From assembly GCA_031291575.1 (NCBI GenBank), contig JARLIT010000006.1, forward strand, positions 1-59,865: a stretch of 59,865 bases of DNA, written 5' to 3'. This DNA comes from Ancalomicrobiaceae bacterium. GTDB taxonomy: Bacteria; Pseudomonadota; Alphaproteobacteria; Rhizobiales; Ancalomicrobiaceae. Shown piece after piece: positions 47,536 through 57,866 of this stretch. The first letter of the stretch is position 1. Every line of letters starts with the position of its first letter. A program made the position numbers and the translations under genes. The notes under the pieces are model-generated. The model was not told the DNA's origin and did no database searches. It worked only from the letters and a program-made list of their open reading frames with translations.

Positions 47536-47756
47536 GTCGAGCCGGCGTCATCGCGCGACGCCGACGACGGCAAAGCGGGCGCCGCCATCGACAGTCGCGT
47601 GTCCGCACGGATCCGGCACGGCCGTCGACACTCCCCGCCGCCTCGGATAGGGTCTTTTCCTGACTGTCCGGTCGCAATCCGGAGAGAGGCCTCCCCCGCC
47701 CGATGGGCGAGCGATACCATCACCGACACTGTCGGCAACCTGAGCTGGAGATTGGC

Positions 47757-48239
47757 ATGAAAGGCGACCCGAAGGTCATCGACTACCTGAACCTCGGCCT
47801 GAAGCACGAACTGACCGCGGTCAGCCAGTATTGGCTCCACTACCGGATGCTCAACAACTGGGGCCTGATCGCCATGGCGAAGCTGTGGAAGAAGGAATCG
47901 ATCGAGGAGATGGTGCACGCCGACAAGTTCGTCGACCGCATCCTGTTCCTCGAGGGGCTGCCGAACATGCAGCATCTCAATCCCCTGCGCATCGGCCAGG
48001 ACGTCAAGGAGATTGTTGCCTGCGATCTCGCCGCCGAAGTCGACGCCCGCGCCCTCTACCAGGAGGCCGCCGCCTATTGCGAGACGGTCAAGGACTATCC
48101 CTCGCGCGAACTCTTCGTCGAGATCATGGGCGATGAGGAACATCACATCGACTATCTGGAGACGCAGCTCGACCTGATCGAGCGCATCGGCCTGCCACTC
48201 TACACGCAGACCCAGATCGGCGAGGTGGGCGAGGGCTGA
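47757..48239 (+). CDS. bfr: bacterioferritin
   Basis: A 160-residue haem-containing ferritin that forms 24-mers and stores iron. It begins MKGDPKVIDYLNLGLKHEL. The ferroxidase ligands are in place: Glu18, Glu51, His54, Glu94, Glu127 and His130 (in GDEEHHIDYLE), and Met52 (IEEMVHAD) provides the haem ligand between subunits. The ATG at 47757 has GGAGATTGGC upstream. bfd is convergent, 79 bases downstream. Together they store and release iron. Confidence 0.97.
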   Translation: MKGDPKVIDYLNLGLKHELTAVSQYWLHYRMLNNWGLIAMAKLWKKESIEEMVHADKFVDRILFLEGLPNMQHLNPLRIGQDVKEIVACDLAAEVDARALYQEAAAYCETVKDYPSRELFVEIMGDEEHHIDYLETQLDLIERIGLPLYTQTQIGEVGEG

Positions 48240-48318
48240 GACCCGGATCGTCCATGCCAGCTTGGGCTGGGCGAACCGCGGGACGCCCGGTTCCGCCGAC
48301 GGCAGATGCGCCGGCGGC

Positions 48319-48606
48319 TCACGCTTCCTGCGGCAGGAAATCGTAGACCGGCGCGGGCCGCCCGCCCGCGCGGGACTTGGCCGCGTCGAGCTGCGCCCTG
48401 ACCGGGCAGATATGGCAATCGCCGCGACCTGTGTGTTCGGCCTCAACCTCGCGCAAGATGCCGAGGATGGTGCGCGAACAGGTGCCACAGCCGGGAGTTC
48501 GGTTGAGCGCGCGCACAATCTGGGAGACGGTTTGCCGGCAATGCGAAGCAGTTGCGCAGGCGCGGACCTCGTCGGCGGTAATTCCGTTGCAAGAACATAC
48601 GATCAC
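48319..48606 (-). CDS. bfd: bacterioferritin-associated ferredoxin, extended form
   Basis: Bfd reduces the haem of bacterioferritin so that Fe2+ is released. This protein has a [2Fe-2S] site CSCN...CGTC with the usual spacing (VIVCSCNGITADEV and TPGCGTCSRTIL). I chose the GTG at 48606, with GGAGACGC before it, because family members start just before the first CxC; an open frame runs further to 48702. At 95 residues it is longer than the roughly 64-residue type proteins: a C-terminal extension of about 30 residues holds another CxxC (GDCHICPV) and a basic tail. Confidence 0.88.
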   Translation of the reverse strand: MIVCSCNGITADEVRACATASHCRQTVSQIVRALNRTPGCGTCSRTILGILREVEAEHTGRGDCHICPVRAQLDAAKSRAGGRPAPVYDFLPQEA

Positions 48607-48968
48607 GGCAAGCGTCTCCGGCGTATCCAATCTTCGACGTCGACCCACGCGAGGCTCGCAAATATCGCCGGTGATCGACCGCATGGCAATGAGGTCGATC
48701 AATGACCATATTGGGCAGGTCCGACAGAGACTGACTTACCGTAGCCGGAGCGAAACGTGAAACGCTCTCTTCTAGAACTCATTTAAGCTGCAATTCGGCG
48801 GCAACAAGATCGTACCATGACGGAGCGATACTCCGCCGGCCGATTTCGGCCGAAATCGCTTGGCCGGACAAGCATTTGTTGATCCTTGTCGGGTCAGAAT
48901 GCCTCCCATGACGACGTTCGCCCGTCAACGCCTTGTGGCGCGGACGCCAGCACCCCATAATCCGCCCG
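48607..48968. other. 362-base gap bfd/J-domain gene
   Basis: This is the divergent regulatory region of bfd and the J-protein gene. It contains TTCTAGAA (near 48770) and a perfect 18-base palindrome at 48841. I see no clear iron-responsive (Irr or RirA) box and no gene. Confidence 0.45.
48841..48858. repeat. perfect 18-base palindrome CGATTTCGGCCGAAATCG
   Basis: An uninterrupted palindrome with partly pairing flanks (GGC and GCTTGGCC). It lies about 110 bases upstream of the J-domain gene and could be an operator for a dimeric regulator. Confidence 0.5.
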
Positions 48969-49583
48969 ATGAAGACCGACTCCAAGCTATTCGACCGCAT
49001 AAGGGTCAAGCCCGACCCAGAGCAGATCCTGCGCCAGACCCTTCCCATCTGCGATTGGGAGGGCTGCGAGAACGCGGCCACGCATCCGGCCCCCAAGGGG
49101 CGCGGCGCGGAAGGCCAGTACCTGCACTTCTGCATCGATCACGTCCGCCTCTACAACAAATCCTACAACTATTTCGCCGGCATGGGCGACGACGCGGTCG
49201 CCGCCTACCAGAAGGATTCCATGACCGGCCATCGCCCGACCTGGACCATGGGCGCCAATGCGAGAAGCTGGGTTCGGACGCATTTCGGCGAGGAACCGTC
49301 CCCTGACTGGGCGGAAGAGGCATCGATCATCCTGCGGCGCGCCGGTGCCCGTAGGGCCCCGCCGCCGGAGCCGCCGCGCCGCCGCCTGAAGACGCTGGAA
49401 CTGAAGTCGCTCGACGTGCTGGGCTTGACGGAAACGGCGACGGGCGTCGAAATCAAGTCGCGCTACAAGGAACTGGTCAAACGCCACCACCCCGACGCCA
49501 ATGGCGGGGATCGGTCGAGCGAGGATCTTCTGCAGGAGATCATCCGCGCCTATAACCACCTGCGCTCGGTCGGACTGTGCTAG
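48969..49583 (+). CDS. J-domain (DnaJ-like) protein
   Basis: A 204-residue protein with its J-domain at the C-terminus (about 135-204): LDVLGLTETATGVEIKSRYK, the HPD motif in KRHHPDANGGD and LLQEIIRAYNHLRS. The N-terminal part carries Cys residues (PICDWEGCENAATHP and LHFCIDHV) that may bind a metal, and no G/F-rich or zinc-repeat DnaJ regions exist. It is a co-chaperone for an Hsp70. The family commonly precedes cobS, as here (342 bases apart). The ATG at 48969 starts the conserved MKTDSKLFDRIRVKPDP. Confidence 0.9.
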   Translation: MKTDSKLFDRIRVKPDPEQILRQTLPICDWEGCENAATHPAPKGRGAEGQYLHFCIDHVRLYNKSYNYFAGMGDDAVAAYQKDSMTGHRPTWTMGANARSWVRTHFGEEPSPDWAEEASIILRRAGARRAPPPEPPRRRLKTLELKSLDVLGLTETATGVEIKSRYKELVKRHHPDANGGDRSSEDLLQEIIRAYNHLRSVGLC

Positions 49584-49925
49584 ACCTTGGTGGCGGCCAA
49601 GCCCTGAGCTCGGCGCAACCGAGCCCGGTGCGAGGCGGCCAACTTGGCGGTCCTGGTCGCGCAATCGGCCCAAAATGATCGACATGCCGGCGACTTACCG
49701 GTACAGGACAACGCTTCGGCCGGATCGACGATCCGGTGAGCCGACCGACCAAGCCGGGCTGTTCGGCGCATGGCGCATGAAATGGCCCTTCACCCGGACC
49801 AAGGTTACGGGCATAAGTGTCGGCTGGCGCGAATGCGCTGCGGCCGGCCGTTGCCGCAGTACCCGATGCCCGGTCGCCACGTAGGGAATACCTCGCGCGC
49901 GCGGCGCGGGGCAGATGGAGGCAAG
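49584..49925. other. 342-base gap J-domain gene/cobS
   Basis: No gene is visible; a frame that continues cobS upstream to 49770 has no family resemblance. I looked for a cobalamin riboswitch box before cobS and did not see one. GGAGG sits nine bases before the cobS start. Confidence 0.5.
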
Positions 49926-50912
49926 ATGAACGCGCTTGATACGACCCCGAGTGTCCTTCCCGACACGCTCATGTCCGTCGCCAAGGTCTTCGGGTTCCAG
50001 TCCGATCTGCAGGTGCCCGGCTATTCCTCGACGTCCGAGCACGTCCCCGACCTCGATCCGGACTACCTGTTCGATCGCGACACCACGCTCGCCATTCTCG
50101 CCGGCTTTTCCCACAATCGCCGTGTGATGGTCACCGGCTATCACGGTACCGGCAAGTCGACCCATATCGAGCAGGTCGCGGCGAGGCTCAACTGGCCCTG
50201 CGTGCGCGTCAACCTCGACAGCCACATCAGCCGTATCGACCTGATCGGCAAGGACGCCATCGTCCTGAAGGAAGGTATGCAGGTCACAGAGTTCCGCGAT
50301 GGCATCCTGCCCTGGGCCTACCAGAACAACGTCGCCCTCGTCTTTGACGAATACGACGCCGGCCGCCCGGACGTGATGTTCGTGATCCAGCGCGTGCTCG
50401 AATCCTCCGGCCGCCTGACCCTCCTCGACCAATCGCGCGTCATCCGCCCGCATCCCGCCTTCCGGCTGTTTGCCACCGCCAATACCATTGGCCTCGGCGA
50501 CACCTCCGGCCTCTATCACGGCACGCAGCAGATCAATCAGGCGCAGATGGACCGCTGGTCGATCGTCGTCGCGCTCAACTATCTGGCGCACGACAAGGAA
50601 GTCGACATCGTGCTGGCCAAGGTGCAGAGCTTCCGCACTCCCAAGGGCAAGGACGAGGTGTCGAAGATGGTGCGCGTCGCCGACGCCACCCGCAACGCCT
50701 TCATGAATGGCACCATTTCGACCGTGATGAGCCCGCGCACGGTGATCACCTGGGCGGAGAATGCCGAGATCTTCGGCGATATCGGCTTTGCCTTCCGGAT
50801 CACGTTCCTGAACAAGTGTGACGAAAGCGAGCGGAAGGACATTTCCGAGTTCTATCAGCGAGCCTTCGGCAAGGACCTGCCGGAATCCGCGTTGAACGTG
50901 GTCCTGACCTGA
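49926..50912 (+). CDS. cobS: cobaltochelatase subunit CobS
   Basis: CobS is the AAA+ ATPase subunit of the aerobic CobNST cobaltochelatase, which inserts cobalt into hydrogenobyrinate a,c-diamide in vitamin B12 synthesis. It has 328 residues, typical length. Walker A is [10 protein letters not shown] near residue 72, Walker [11 protein letters not shown] near 138, followed by [20 protein letters not shown] and an arginine-finger region. The ATG at 49926 follows GGAGGCAAG. cobT follows after ten bases. cobN and the other cob genes are not in this window. Confidence 0.96.
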   Translation: MNALDTTPSVLPDTLMSVAKVFGFQSDLQVPGYSSTSEHVPDLDPDYLFDRDTTLAILAGFSHNRRVMVTGYHGTGKSTHIEQVAARLNWPCVRVNLDSHISRIDLIGKDAIVLKEGMQVTEFRDGILPWAYQNNVALVFDEYDAGRPDVMFVIQRVLESSGRLTLLDQSRVIRPHPAFRLFATANTIGLGDTSGLYHGTQQINQAQMDRWSIVVALNYLAHDKEVDIVLAKVQSFRTPKGKDEVSKMVRVADATRNAFMNGTISTVMSPRTVITWAENAEIFGDIGFAFRITFLNKCDESERKDISEFYQRAFGKDLPESALNVVLT

Positions 50913-50922
50913 TGGGCAAGTG

Positions 50923-52842
50923 ATGTCGACGCTTCGCGACAAGTCGCAGCAGCCGATCGAGCGGTTCAAGGAGGCCGTGGCCAATTGCGTGCGCGCGATT
51001 GCCCGCCGGCCGAACCTCGAAGTCACCTTTGCCAGCGACCGGCCACTGGTGACGGCCGATCGCGTGCGCCTGCCCGAGCCACCGCGCAAGATGACGGCGC
51101 GCGACGCCGCGATTCTGCGGGGCATCGGCGATTCCATGGCCCTGAGGCTCGCCTGCCACGACGCAGCCGTCCACCGCACGCTGATGCCGGTCGGTGAGAA
51201 CGCTCGTGCCATCTTCGATGCGGTCGAACAGGCGCGCTGCGAGGTGATCGGGGCGCGCCGCATGACCGGCGTCGCCGACAATCTCGCCGCAATGCTCGAA
51301 GACCGCTACCACCGGTCGAACGCGCTGGACATTACCGAACGGTCCGAGGCGCCGCTGTCCGATGCGCTGTCGCTGTTGCTGCGCGAACGCCTGACCGGCC
51401 GCAAGGTGCCGCCGAGCGCGGTCAAGCTGGTCGAAGCCTGGCGGTCCCACATCGAGGAGAAGGCCGGCGCCGATCTCGACAAGCTGTCCGAATCCGTCGA
51501 AAACCAGCGCGCCTTCGCTTCCGCCTTGCGTGCGCTCCTCACCTCCCTCGACATGGCCGACGAACTGGGCGAGGAACCCCAGCAGGAGGACGAGGATCGC
51601 GAGGGCGACGAAGGCCAGGAGAGCGACAAACAGGAAGACGGCAACCCCGATCCGACGGAAGGGTCGGAATCGGCCGAGGCCATGCAGGCCGAGGCAACCG
51701 GCGACGAGGAAGAGCTCGGAGAGACCGAAGCTGCCGACGCCTCGACCGAGGAAATGTCGGAAGACGAGACCGCCGAAGGCGAGGAGGTCGGTGAGGCCCG
51801 GCGCCCCGAGCCCGGTCCGCTCGCCCGCAGCCCGGAGAACGACTACCGCGCCTATACCGTCAAATTCGACGAGGAAGTGAAGGCCGAGGACCTCTGCGAC
51901 GCCGCGGAACTCGACCGCCTGCGCGGCTTCCTCGACAAGCAGCTGCAGCATCTGGCCGGTGCGGTCTCCCGCCTCGCCAACCGGCTTCAGCGCCGCCTGA
52001 TGGCGCAGCAGAACCGCTCCTGGGTCTTCGACCTTGAAGAGGGCGTACTCGATACCGCCAGGCTCACCCGCGTCGTCATCGATCCGATGCATCCCCTGTC
52101 CTTCAAACGCGAGAAGGACACCGACTTCCGCGACACGGTGGTCACGCTCCTCATCGACAATTCCGGTTCGATGCGCGGCCGGCCGATCACGGTGGCCGCC
52201 ACCTCTGCCGACATCCTGGCCCGCACGCTCGAACGCTGCGGCGTGAAGGTCGAGATCCTCGGCTTCACCACGCGCGCTTGGAAGGGTGGCCAGTCACGCG
52301 AGGCGTGGCTCGCCGCCGGCAAGCCGCCGACCCCGGGCCGTCTGAACGACCTCAGACACATCATCTACAAGTCGGCCGACGCGCCTTGGCGCCGCGCCCG
52401 CCGCAATCTCGGCCTGATGATGCGCGAAGGTCTGCTTAAGGAGAATATCGACGGCGAGGCGCTCGACTGGGCGCACCGGCGCCTGCTCGCCCGGCCCGAG
52501 AGCCGGCGCATCCTGATGATGATTTCCGACGGAGCGCCCGTCGACGATTCCACCCTTTCGGTTAATTCCGGCAGCTACCTGGAGCGTCACCTGCGGTTCG
52601 TGATCGAGGACATCGAGACGCGCTCGCCGGTCGAACTGATTGCCATCGGCATCGGCCACGACGTGACGCGCTACTACCGCCGTGCCGTGACCATCGTCGA
52701 TGCCGAGGAGCTCGCCGGGGCCATGACCGACCAGCTCGCCGACCTCTTCGACGACAAGGCGGCGCCGGCACCGGCCGGCCGCACCCCGACCCACAAAGGC
52801 AAGGCGTTCGGGGCCGAAGCCCGCCGCCGTGTGATCGGCTGA
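50923..52842 (+). CDS. cobT: cobaltochelatase subunit CobT
   Basis: CobT is the MoxR-partner-like, VWA-domain subunit that works with the AAA+ CobS ring to drive CobN. The 639-residue protein has an N-terminal helical region, a very acidic low-complexity stretch (about 205-300, rich in Glu/Asp), and a C-terminal von Willebrand A domain with the metal site [12 protein letters not shown] (Asp-x-Ser-x-Ser, near residue 413) and [17 protein letters not shown]. An ATG at 50923 follows a GTG at 50920; I use the ATG. It is the second gene of cobST. Confidence 0.95.
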   Translation: MSTLRDKSQQPIERFKEAVANCVRAIARRPNLEVTFASDRPLVTADRVRLPEPPRKMTARDAAILRGIGDSMALRLACHDAAVHRTLMPVGENARAIFDAVEQARCEVIGARRMTGVADNLAAMLEDRYHRSNALDITERSEAPLSDALSLLLRERLTGRKVPPSAVKLVEAWRSHIEEKAGADLDKLSESVENQRAFASALRALLTSLDMADELGEEPQQEDEDREGDEGQESDKQEDGNPDPTEGSESAEAMQAEATGDEEELGETEAADASTEEMSEDETAEGEEVGEARRPEPGPLARSPENDYRAYTVKFDEEVKAEDLCDAAELDRLRGFLDKQLQHLAGAVSRLANRLQRRLMAQQNRSWVFDLEEGVLDTARLTRVVIDPMHPLSFKREKDTDFRDTVVTLLIDNSGSMRGRPITVAATSADILARTLERCGVKVEILGFTTRAWKGGQSREAWLAAGKPPTPGRLNDLRHIIYKSADAPWRRARRNLGLMMREGLLKENIDGEALDWAHRRLLARPESRRILMMISDGAPVDDSTLSVNSGSYLERHLRFVIEDIETRSPVELIAIGIGHDVTRYYRRAVTIVDAEELAGAMTDQLADLFDDKAAPAPAGRTPTHKGKAFGAEARRRVIG

Positions 52843-53004
52843 AGCCGGAGATGTGCGGTATTTGCCGCATTTCAGGGATTCAATCGGCAGGCGAAATAGG
52901 TTAGAGACCGGAGTGGATGCCGGTCGAACGAGATTCGACCGACATCGACGAGCCTGCTGCCGACCGTTCGAGACACGCGGGCCGGCGAGAAAGGGGACGT
53001 CGCG

Positions 53005-53943
53005 ATGCGGCAGACTGTACTTCGCTTGGGGTCATCGCTGATGGCTGCAGCTCTGGTCATCGGCGCAGCGGCCGCACCAGCGGCGGCGGCCGAGACCGTC
53101 ACGGTGGACGCAACCTATACTGCCAGCCTCGGTGGATTCACCTTCGCCGGCGGCACGCTGCATTTTACCCTTGCCGGCAATACCTACGACGCCCAGATCA
53201 ACGCCGGAGTCACCGGCATTGCGGCGCTCATTGCCAGCCGCTCGGCCATCGGCGGCGCATCCGGCCGCGTCACCCCCGGGCGTGTCTCGCCCGACGCCTA
53301 CGCCCTGTCGATCGCCGGCGGCACCGTGCCCAACGACGTCGCCCTCACCTTCTCGGACAATCGCGTCACTTCGATCTCTGCGAGCGAACTGCATCTGGCC
53401 GGCTGGGACAACCGCATCCCGCTGACGCCCCAGCACAAGCAAGGCGTCGTCGATCCGTTCGCCGCCTTCATCGTTCCGATGCAGCCGGGCAAGGACCCGA
53501 TGACACCGGCCGTGTGCAACCGCACGCTCAGGATCTTCGACGGCCGTGTCCGCTACGACCTCCGCCTCGTCTACGGCGCCAAGACCGACGTGACGGCGAC
53601 GGAGCCCGGCTCCTATTCCGGCCCGGCGATCGTCTGCGCCGTCGCCTACCGGCCGATCGCCGGCCATCGCATCCTGTCGGCGGAACAGCAGCGCTTCGAA
53701 AACAATATCGAGTTCTCGATCTGGTTCGTGCCGGTCGGCCAGACCGGCATCCTGTTGCCGCACCGCGTGCTCATCCAGACCCAGTCCGGCATGCTCATCA
53801 TCAATGCCACCCGCTTCGTCGTCAACGGCAGCCAACCGGTCGTCGCGGCCAACGATCCGGAGCCGGCCAAGCCGCACGTCTGGCTGAAGCACCGCCGGCA
53901 TCGCCACGCCGACGAAGAGCCGGCGCCTGTCCATCCCGACTGA
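53005..53943 (+). CDS. DUF3108 domain-containing exported protein (copy A)
   Basis: A 312-residue periplasmic protein. A signal peptide is clear (VLRLGSSLMAAALVIGAAAA with an AAAAE exit). The rest is DUF3108, a beta-rich fold: FTFAGGTLHFTLAGNTYDAQ, HKQGVVDPFAAFIVPM, RIFDGRVRYDLRLVYG, AIVCAVAYRPIAGHR and a final IINATRFV, then a His/Lys-rich tail (LKHRRHRHADEE). Function is unknown. It follows cobT by 162 bases. A paralogue lies at 58201. Confidence 0.88.
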   Translation: MRQTVLRLGSSLMAAALVIGAAAAPAAAAETVTVDATYTASLGGFTFAGGTLHFTLAGNTYDAQINAGVTGIAALIASRSAIGGASGRVTPGRVSPDAYALSIAGGTVPNDVALTFSDNRVTSISASELHLAGWDNRIPLTPQHKQGVVDPFAAFIVPMQPGKDPMTPAVCNRTLRIFDGRVRYDLRLVYGAKTDVTATEPGSYSGPAIVCAVAYRPIAGHRILSAEQQRFENNIEFSIWFVPVGQTGILLPHRVLIQTQSGMLIINATRFVVNGSQPVVAANDPEPAKPHVWLKHRRHRHADEEPAPVHPD

Positions 53944-54025
53944 TTTGCTGCGGATTGCCGGGACGGCGATCGACCGGATCGGCCCGTAGACGGGATCCGG
54001 TCGCCAGTGATGTCCGGGCCGGTCT

Positions 54026-56458
54026 TCAGGCTGTCGCGACGGCCTTGAGGAAGTGATCGATCGTCTGCGTCAGCGCCTCGTTGGCCTCCCCCACCTGCTG
54101 TGCGGCAGCACTCACCTCTTCGGTCGCTGCCGAGGTGTCCCGGGCGCTGCCGAGGAGCAGATCCATCGACCGGTTGGCAGCTTCGCTGCCATCAGAGGCG
54201 CGATGGGCGCTCTGAGAGATCTCCGCCGTTGCTGCCCCCTGTTCTTCGACCGCCGAGGCGATCGAGGCAGTGAACGAATTGACCTCGCGCATCGAGTCGG
54301 CGATCTGGCCGATTGACGTCACCGCGTCGCGCGTCGCGCCCTGGATGTCGTCGACCTGGGTGGCGATTTCCTGCGTCGCCTTGGCGGTCTGATCGGCGAG
54401 TTGCTTCACTTCCGCCGCCACGACGGCAAAGCCCTTGCCGGCGTCGCCGGCCCGTGCCGCCTCGATGGTGGCGTTCAGCGCCAGAAGGTTGGTCTGTTCG
54501 GCAATCGAGCGGATGAGCTTGACGACATCGCCGATGCGGCCGGCCGACGCCGCGAGCCCGGCGATACGGACGTTGGAATCCGCCGCCTGACTGCTCGCCG
54601 CCGTGACCACCCCGACAGTGCGATGCACGCGTTCGGCGATCTCGTTCACCGAACCCGACAGCTGTTCGGCCGCCGCCGCCACGCTTCCCGCACTCGAGGA
54701 AGCGGTCGACGAGGCCTGCTCGGCGCTGCGCGCCTGATCCTGCGACTGCGAAGCCGTTTCGCGCAGCCGCTTCGAGACGTCCTGCATGCGCCGCATCTGC
54801 CCGGAGACTCCGACCAGCATCTGTTCGATCTCGCCGCGGAAGCTAGCGATCATGCCGTCGATGCGCGTCTGGTGGACGGCGCGCTCCTCAGCCTCCTTGG
54901 CAGCCTCGGCTTCGAGCCGTGCCTTTTCCACGGCTCCGGCACGGAACACTTCGACGGTGCGAGCCATCTCGCCGATCTCGTCGCCTCTACCGATACCGGG
55001 GGCTTCGAGGGTCGTATCGCCATCGGCAAGCCGGCGCATCACCGAGGTGAGCGCCGTCACCGGATTGCGCACGATCCTGACGGTCACCAGCGCCACCAGG
55101 ATGGCGATCAGGCCGCCGACGACGAGCGCAACGATCGACATCAACCGGGTGCCGGCCGACGTCGCACTGGCCTCTTCGGTCGCCCGCGAGGTGATGGAGG
55201 CGATCGACGCGACGGCATCGGCGACCGACCAGTCGGCCGAGGACAGCACGCCGGCCCTGGCGTCGAGGGCCGCAACGATCGTGCCGAAGGCCTTGGCATA
55301 GGCACCGACCAGATCGACTGCCCCCTTGGTCGTGCCAGCCGCGTCGGACTTTTTGGCGCTGTCCATCACGGCGGCGATGCGCGTCGCCACGGTATTGGCG
55401 TCGCCACGTCCGGCGGAGGCGAGATAATCCTTGGTGACGGCAACCATGCTGGCCACTTCCGTCCCCAACATCTGGCCGACCTCGGCAGTCGTCTTGGCGA
55501 TGCCGCGCTCCTTCAGCGCTGCCGTCAGCCCATCGATCGCCTGCCGGCGCCCCATGAACAGACTGGAGCGCATGCCGTCGGCGCGGATCGCGGCGCTGTC
55601 GAAGCGGGTGAGCAGCCCATCGACCGCATCGGCGAAAGCCTTCTTGGCATCCTCGGAGGCATCCGGCTGATGCGCGGCGGCATAGAGCTTGGTCAGTTCG
55701 CCGATGTCCTGGGTCGCGATCTTCATGCTCTTGCCGAGCTGGACCGCGCTCTTGGCGTCGTTCGGAGTGATCGCCATCTGTTCCGCCTGCCCGATCGGCG
55801 CGGCCAGACCGTCGACCTTGAGGCTTAGCTCGGACGCGGCAGACTCGTCGCCCGCCGAAACGAACCGATAGATCAACGCTCTGGAGTTCACGATGCCCTG
55901 CACCAGCAGATCTACCGGCGGCTGCGCCTTGTCCATGGCCTTCAGCTGCTCGATCGCTTTGTTCTCGCGCTCGAACGCCGCGTCGGCGACGGAATTGGCC
56001 TTTCTGACGGCCTCACTGGTAGCTGCCGCCAGCGCCGCCGTGCCCTTGTCCATGTCGGCAAGCGCCGTCACGATGTTGGCATTGGTCTTGGAGACGACGT
56101 CGATCTGCGACTTCAACCCGGAGAGCGCGTCCGCGGCCTTATGGATGCTGTCGCTGCCATCGTCGATGCCGTTGATCAGATTGCCCACCGCATCGATCGA
56201 CTTGGCGGCTTCCACGCCGTCCTTCTCGACACCGCTGGCCAGGAACTTGCCGAAGCTGCGGTTCACCTCGTTCATTGCCACGAAGGCTTGGGTCGCTGCC
56301 GCGGTATAGGCACTCGATGCCGACATACGTCCGACGCCAACGAAGCCGATGAGGCCAACGCCGACCGTTACTGCGGCAACCAGAGCGAAGCCTGCGCCGA
56401 TCTTGAACCCCAGGCCCAAGCGAATTCCACGTTTCGAAGCGGGCGCAACCATCGTCAA
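54026..56458 (-). CDS. methyl-accepting chemotaxis protein
   Basis: An 810-residue chemoreceptor. TM1 is at about 18-42, a long helical periplasmic sensor region at about 43-438, TM2 at about 440-463, HAMP at about 463-516 and the signalling coiled coil after that. The hairpin tip that binds CheA/CheW is [20 protein letters not shown] (651-670), followed by [20 protein letters not shown]. No C-terminal CheR-binding pentapeptide is present. The sensor region of almost 400 residues is Ala/Lys/Asp-rich and helical, and resembles the bimodular class rather than Cache. Its ligand is unknown, and no che genes are near. Confidence 0.93.
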   Translation of the reverse strand: MTMVAPASKRGIRLGLGFKIGAGFALVAAVTVGVGLIGFVGVGRMSASSAYTAAATQAFVAMNEVNRSFGKFLASGVEKDGVEAAKSIDAVGNLINGIDDGSDSIHKAADALSGLKSQIDVVSKTNANIVTALADMDKGTAALAAATSEAVRKANSVADAAFERENKAIEQLKAMDKAQPPVDLLVQGIVNSRALIYRFVSAGDESAASELSLKVDGLAAPIGQAEQMAITPNDAKSAVQLGKSMKIATQDIGELTKLYAAAHQPDASEDAKKAFADAVDGLLTRFDSAAIRADGMRSSLFMGRRQAIDGLTAALKERGIAKTTAEVGQMLGTEVASMVAVTKDYLASAGRGDANTVATRIAAVMDSAKKSDAAGTTKGAVDLVGAYAKAFGTIVAALDARAGVLSSADWSVADAVASIASITSRATEEASATSAGTRLMSIVALVVGGLIAILVALVTVRIVRNPVTALTSVMRRLADGDTTLEAPGIGRGDEIGEMARTVEVFRAGAVEKARLEAEAAKEAEERAVHQTRIDGMIASFRGEIEQMLVGVSGQMRRMQDVSKRLRETASQSQDQARSAEQASSTASSSAGSVAAAAEQLSGSVNEIAERVHRTVGVVTAASSQAADSNVRIAGLAASAGRIGDVVKLIRSIAEQTNLLALNATIEAARAGDAGKGFAVVAAEVKQLADQTAKATQEIATQVDDIQGATRDAVTSIGQIADSMREVNSFTASIASAVEEQGAATAEISQSAHRASDGSEAANRSMDLLLGSARDTSAATEEVSAAAQQVGEANEALTQTIDHFLKAVATA

Positions 56459-56768
56459 CCGGGCCTCTCATGGCGATCTCGCGCCTGCCCGGCCCACCGC
56501 CGGCAGTCCTCGCCCAGGCGTCGAGCGGCATGGATCAAGCCTCAAGACGCACGGGCACTCCGCGAGAATTCTCCGCAGAGAGTGCACGGTGTTAATTAAC
56601 AGAAACTTTCCCGTACCATTATGAATCACGTATGCAGAATATGAATCTGCAACAAACCGGTCATCACGACAGGTTTTGGAACGTTTATGCCGCCGGCGTT
56701 AGGCGGACACGGCCGCGGCTCTTCGCTAGCGCACCGCCCGCGAACGCCCCGATTTGCGACATTTTGCC
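56459..56768. other. 310-base gap between the chemoreceptor and yhhQ-like genes
   Basis: The region lies upstream of the minus-strand chemoreceptor gene and downstream of the minus-strand YhhQ gene. It is more AT-rich than its surroundings around 56590-56680 and contains the hairpin TGCAGA...TCTGCA (about 56632-56650) and GAGAATTCTC near 56570. No gene is visible. Confidence 0.5.
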
Positions 56769-57428
56769 TCAGGCCGTCTGCTGCGTCGGCATCGGCCACA
56801 GCAGATTCATGACGAGCCGATAGGGCACCAGCAGGGCGACTGCGAAAAGCAGTTTCACGGATAGGTCGGCGACCGCCCACGACAGCCAGCGCGGCATATC
56901 GACGGCCACCGAACCGAGGAACGGGGCCGGCTCGACGGCAAAGGCGTCACTTGCGGCGATGAAGCCGAAGACCGGCGCGAAGGCCAGCGAGAAGAACACT
57001 GTCGTATCGGTGATGGAGCCGACGACAGAGCCGACGAACGGCGCTTTCCACCATCCCGCGGCGCGGCGCAACCGGTCGAACAGCGTGACGTCGAGGAGTT
57101 GGCCGATGAGAAACGCCAGACCCGAGGCGAGCGCGATGCGCGGCGTGGCGAATTCCAGCGACAGCATCACCGCCACGGCGAAGCCGGCAATGACGATCCG
57201 ACGGGCGACGGCGGCACCGAAGCGGCGGTTGGTCAGGTCGGTGACGAGAAAGGCGAGCGGGTAGGAAAACGCCCCCCAGGTGAGAAGATCGGCCAGATCG
57301 ATGCGGCCGATGCGCGCTTCGACGGGATATTGCACCAGGATGTTGGAGGCGACGACCACCGCCGTCATGGCGGCGACCGCGGTCAGCCGTGCCGACAGGG
57401 GCACGGACGGGAGAACGGAACGGGGCAT
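56769..57428 (-). CDS. yhhQ: queuosine precursor transporter, YhhQ/VUT family
   Basis: A 219-residue membrane protein with about six helices of the VUT/YhhQ family, which imports preQ0/preQ1 for queuosine tRNA modification. Typical parts are VVASNILVQYPVEARIG, LTWGAFSYPLAFLVTDLTNR, ASGLAFLIGQLLDVTLFDRL and APFVGSVVGSITDTTVFFSL. I chose the ATG at 57428 because AAGGAGACCCC stands directly before it; an upstream ATG at 57518 would run through the rpmB terminator. A small hairpin CGTGGC...GCCACG lies in the leader at 57446-57464; I could not match it to a preQ1 riboswitch. Confidence 0.9.
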   Translation of the reverse strand: MPRSVLPSVPLSARLTAVAAMTAVVVASNILVQYPVEARIGRIDLADLLTWGAFSYPLAFLVTDLTNRRFGAAVARRIVIAGFAVAVMLSLEFATPRIALASGLAFLIGQLLDVTLFDRLRRAAGWWKAPFVGSVVGSITDTTVFFSLAFAPVFGFIAASDAFAVEPAPFLGSVAVDMPRWLSWAVADLSVKLLFAVALLVPYRLVMNLLWPMPTQQTA

Positions 57429-57482
57429 GCGGGGTCTCCTTGAAACGTGGCAGGACAGGCCACGGGAGGCTGAACACGCACT

Positions 57483-57516
57483 AAAACCGGCCGGATCTCT
57501 GTGGACCCAGCCGGCC
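57483..57516 (-). terminator. rho-independent terminator of rpmB
   Basis: On the minus strand GGCCGG (57516-57511) pairs with CCGGCC (57494-57489) around a 16-base loop that itself contains CTG/CAG, and GGTTTTAG follows. It lies about 50 bases after the L28 stop. Confidence 0.6.
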
Positions 57517-57566
57517 AATCAGCTCATGTTCGAAGCCGGTCCGCTTGTCGCGGACCGAACGTCGGC

Positions 57567-57866
57567 TCAGGCGGCGACGGAGGCAGCCGCGAGCTTCTGC
57601 GCGATCTGACGCTTGACGAGACGCGCCCGCGGCGACAGCTCGACATCGTCCGACTTCAGAAGATAGGCATCGAGACCGCCGCGATGCTCGACCGAACGCA
57701 GCGCTGCAGCCGACACCTTGAAGCGCAGCGACTGGCTGAGAGCATCGGAGATGAGCGTCACATTGACCAGATTCGGCAGATAACGCCGCTTGGTCTTGTT
57801 ATTGGAGTGGCTGACATTGTGTCCAGACTGGACACCCTTGCCGCTCAGTTCGCAGCGCCGGGCCAT
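57567..57866 (-). CDS. rpmB: 50S ribosomal protein L28
   Basis: L28 is a large-subunit ribosomal protein. The 99-residue protein begins [20 protein letters not shown] and continues with [19 protein letters not shown] and [20 protein letters not shown], the standard alphaproteobacterial form. The ATG at 57866 is preceded by GAAGGATGGACT. It has its own promoter (57961-57989) and terminator. Confidence 0.98.
   Translation of the reverse strand: MARRCELSGKGVQSGHNVSHSNNKTKRRYLPNLVNVTLISDALSQSLRFKVSAAALRSVEHRGGLDAYLLKSDDVELSPRARLVKRQIAQKLAAASVAA

Noticed and set aside
49584..49925. Possible cobalamin riboswitch before cobS
   Set aside because: No B12-box-like conserved core was found in the 342 bases, and cobS-cobT in this context are often not under riboswitch control.
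57429..57482. Possible preQ1 riboswitch in the leader of the yhhQ-like gene
   Set aside because: A CGTGGC/GCCACG hairpin exists, but the A-rich tail and conserved loop bases of known preQ1 classes are not present.
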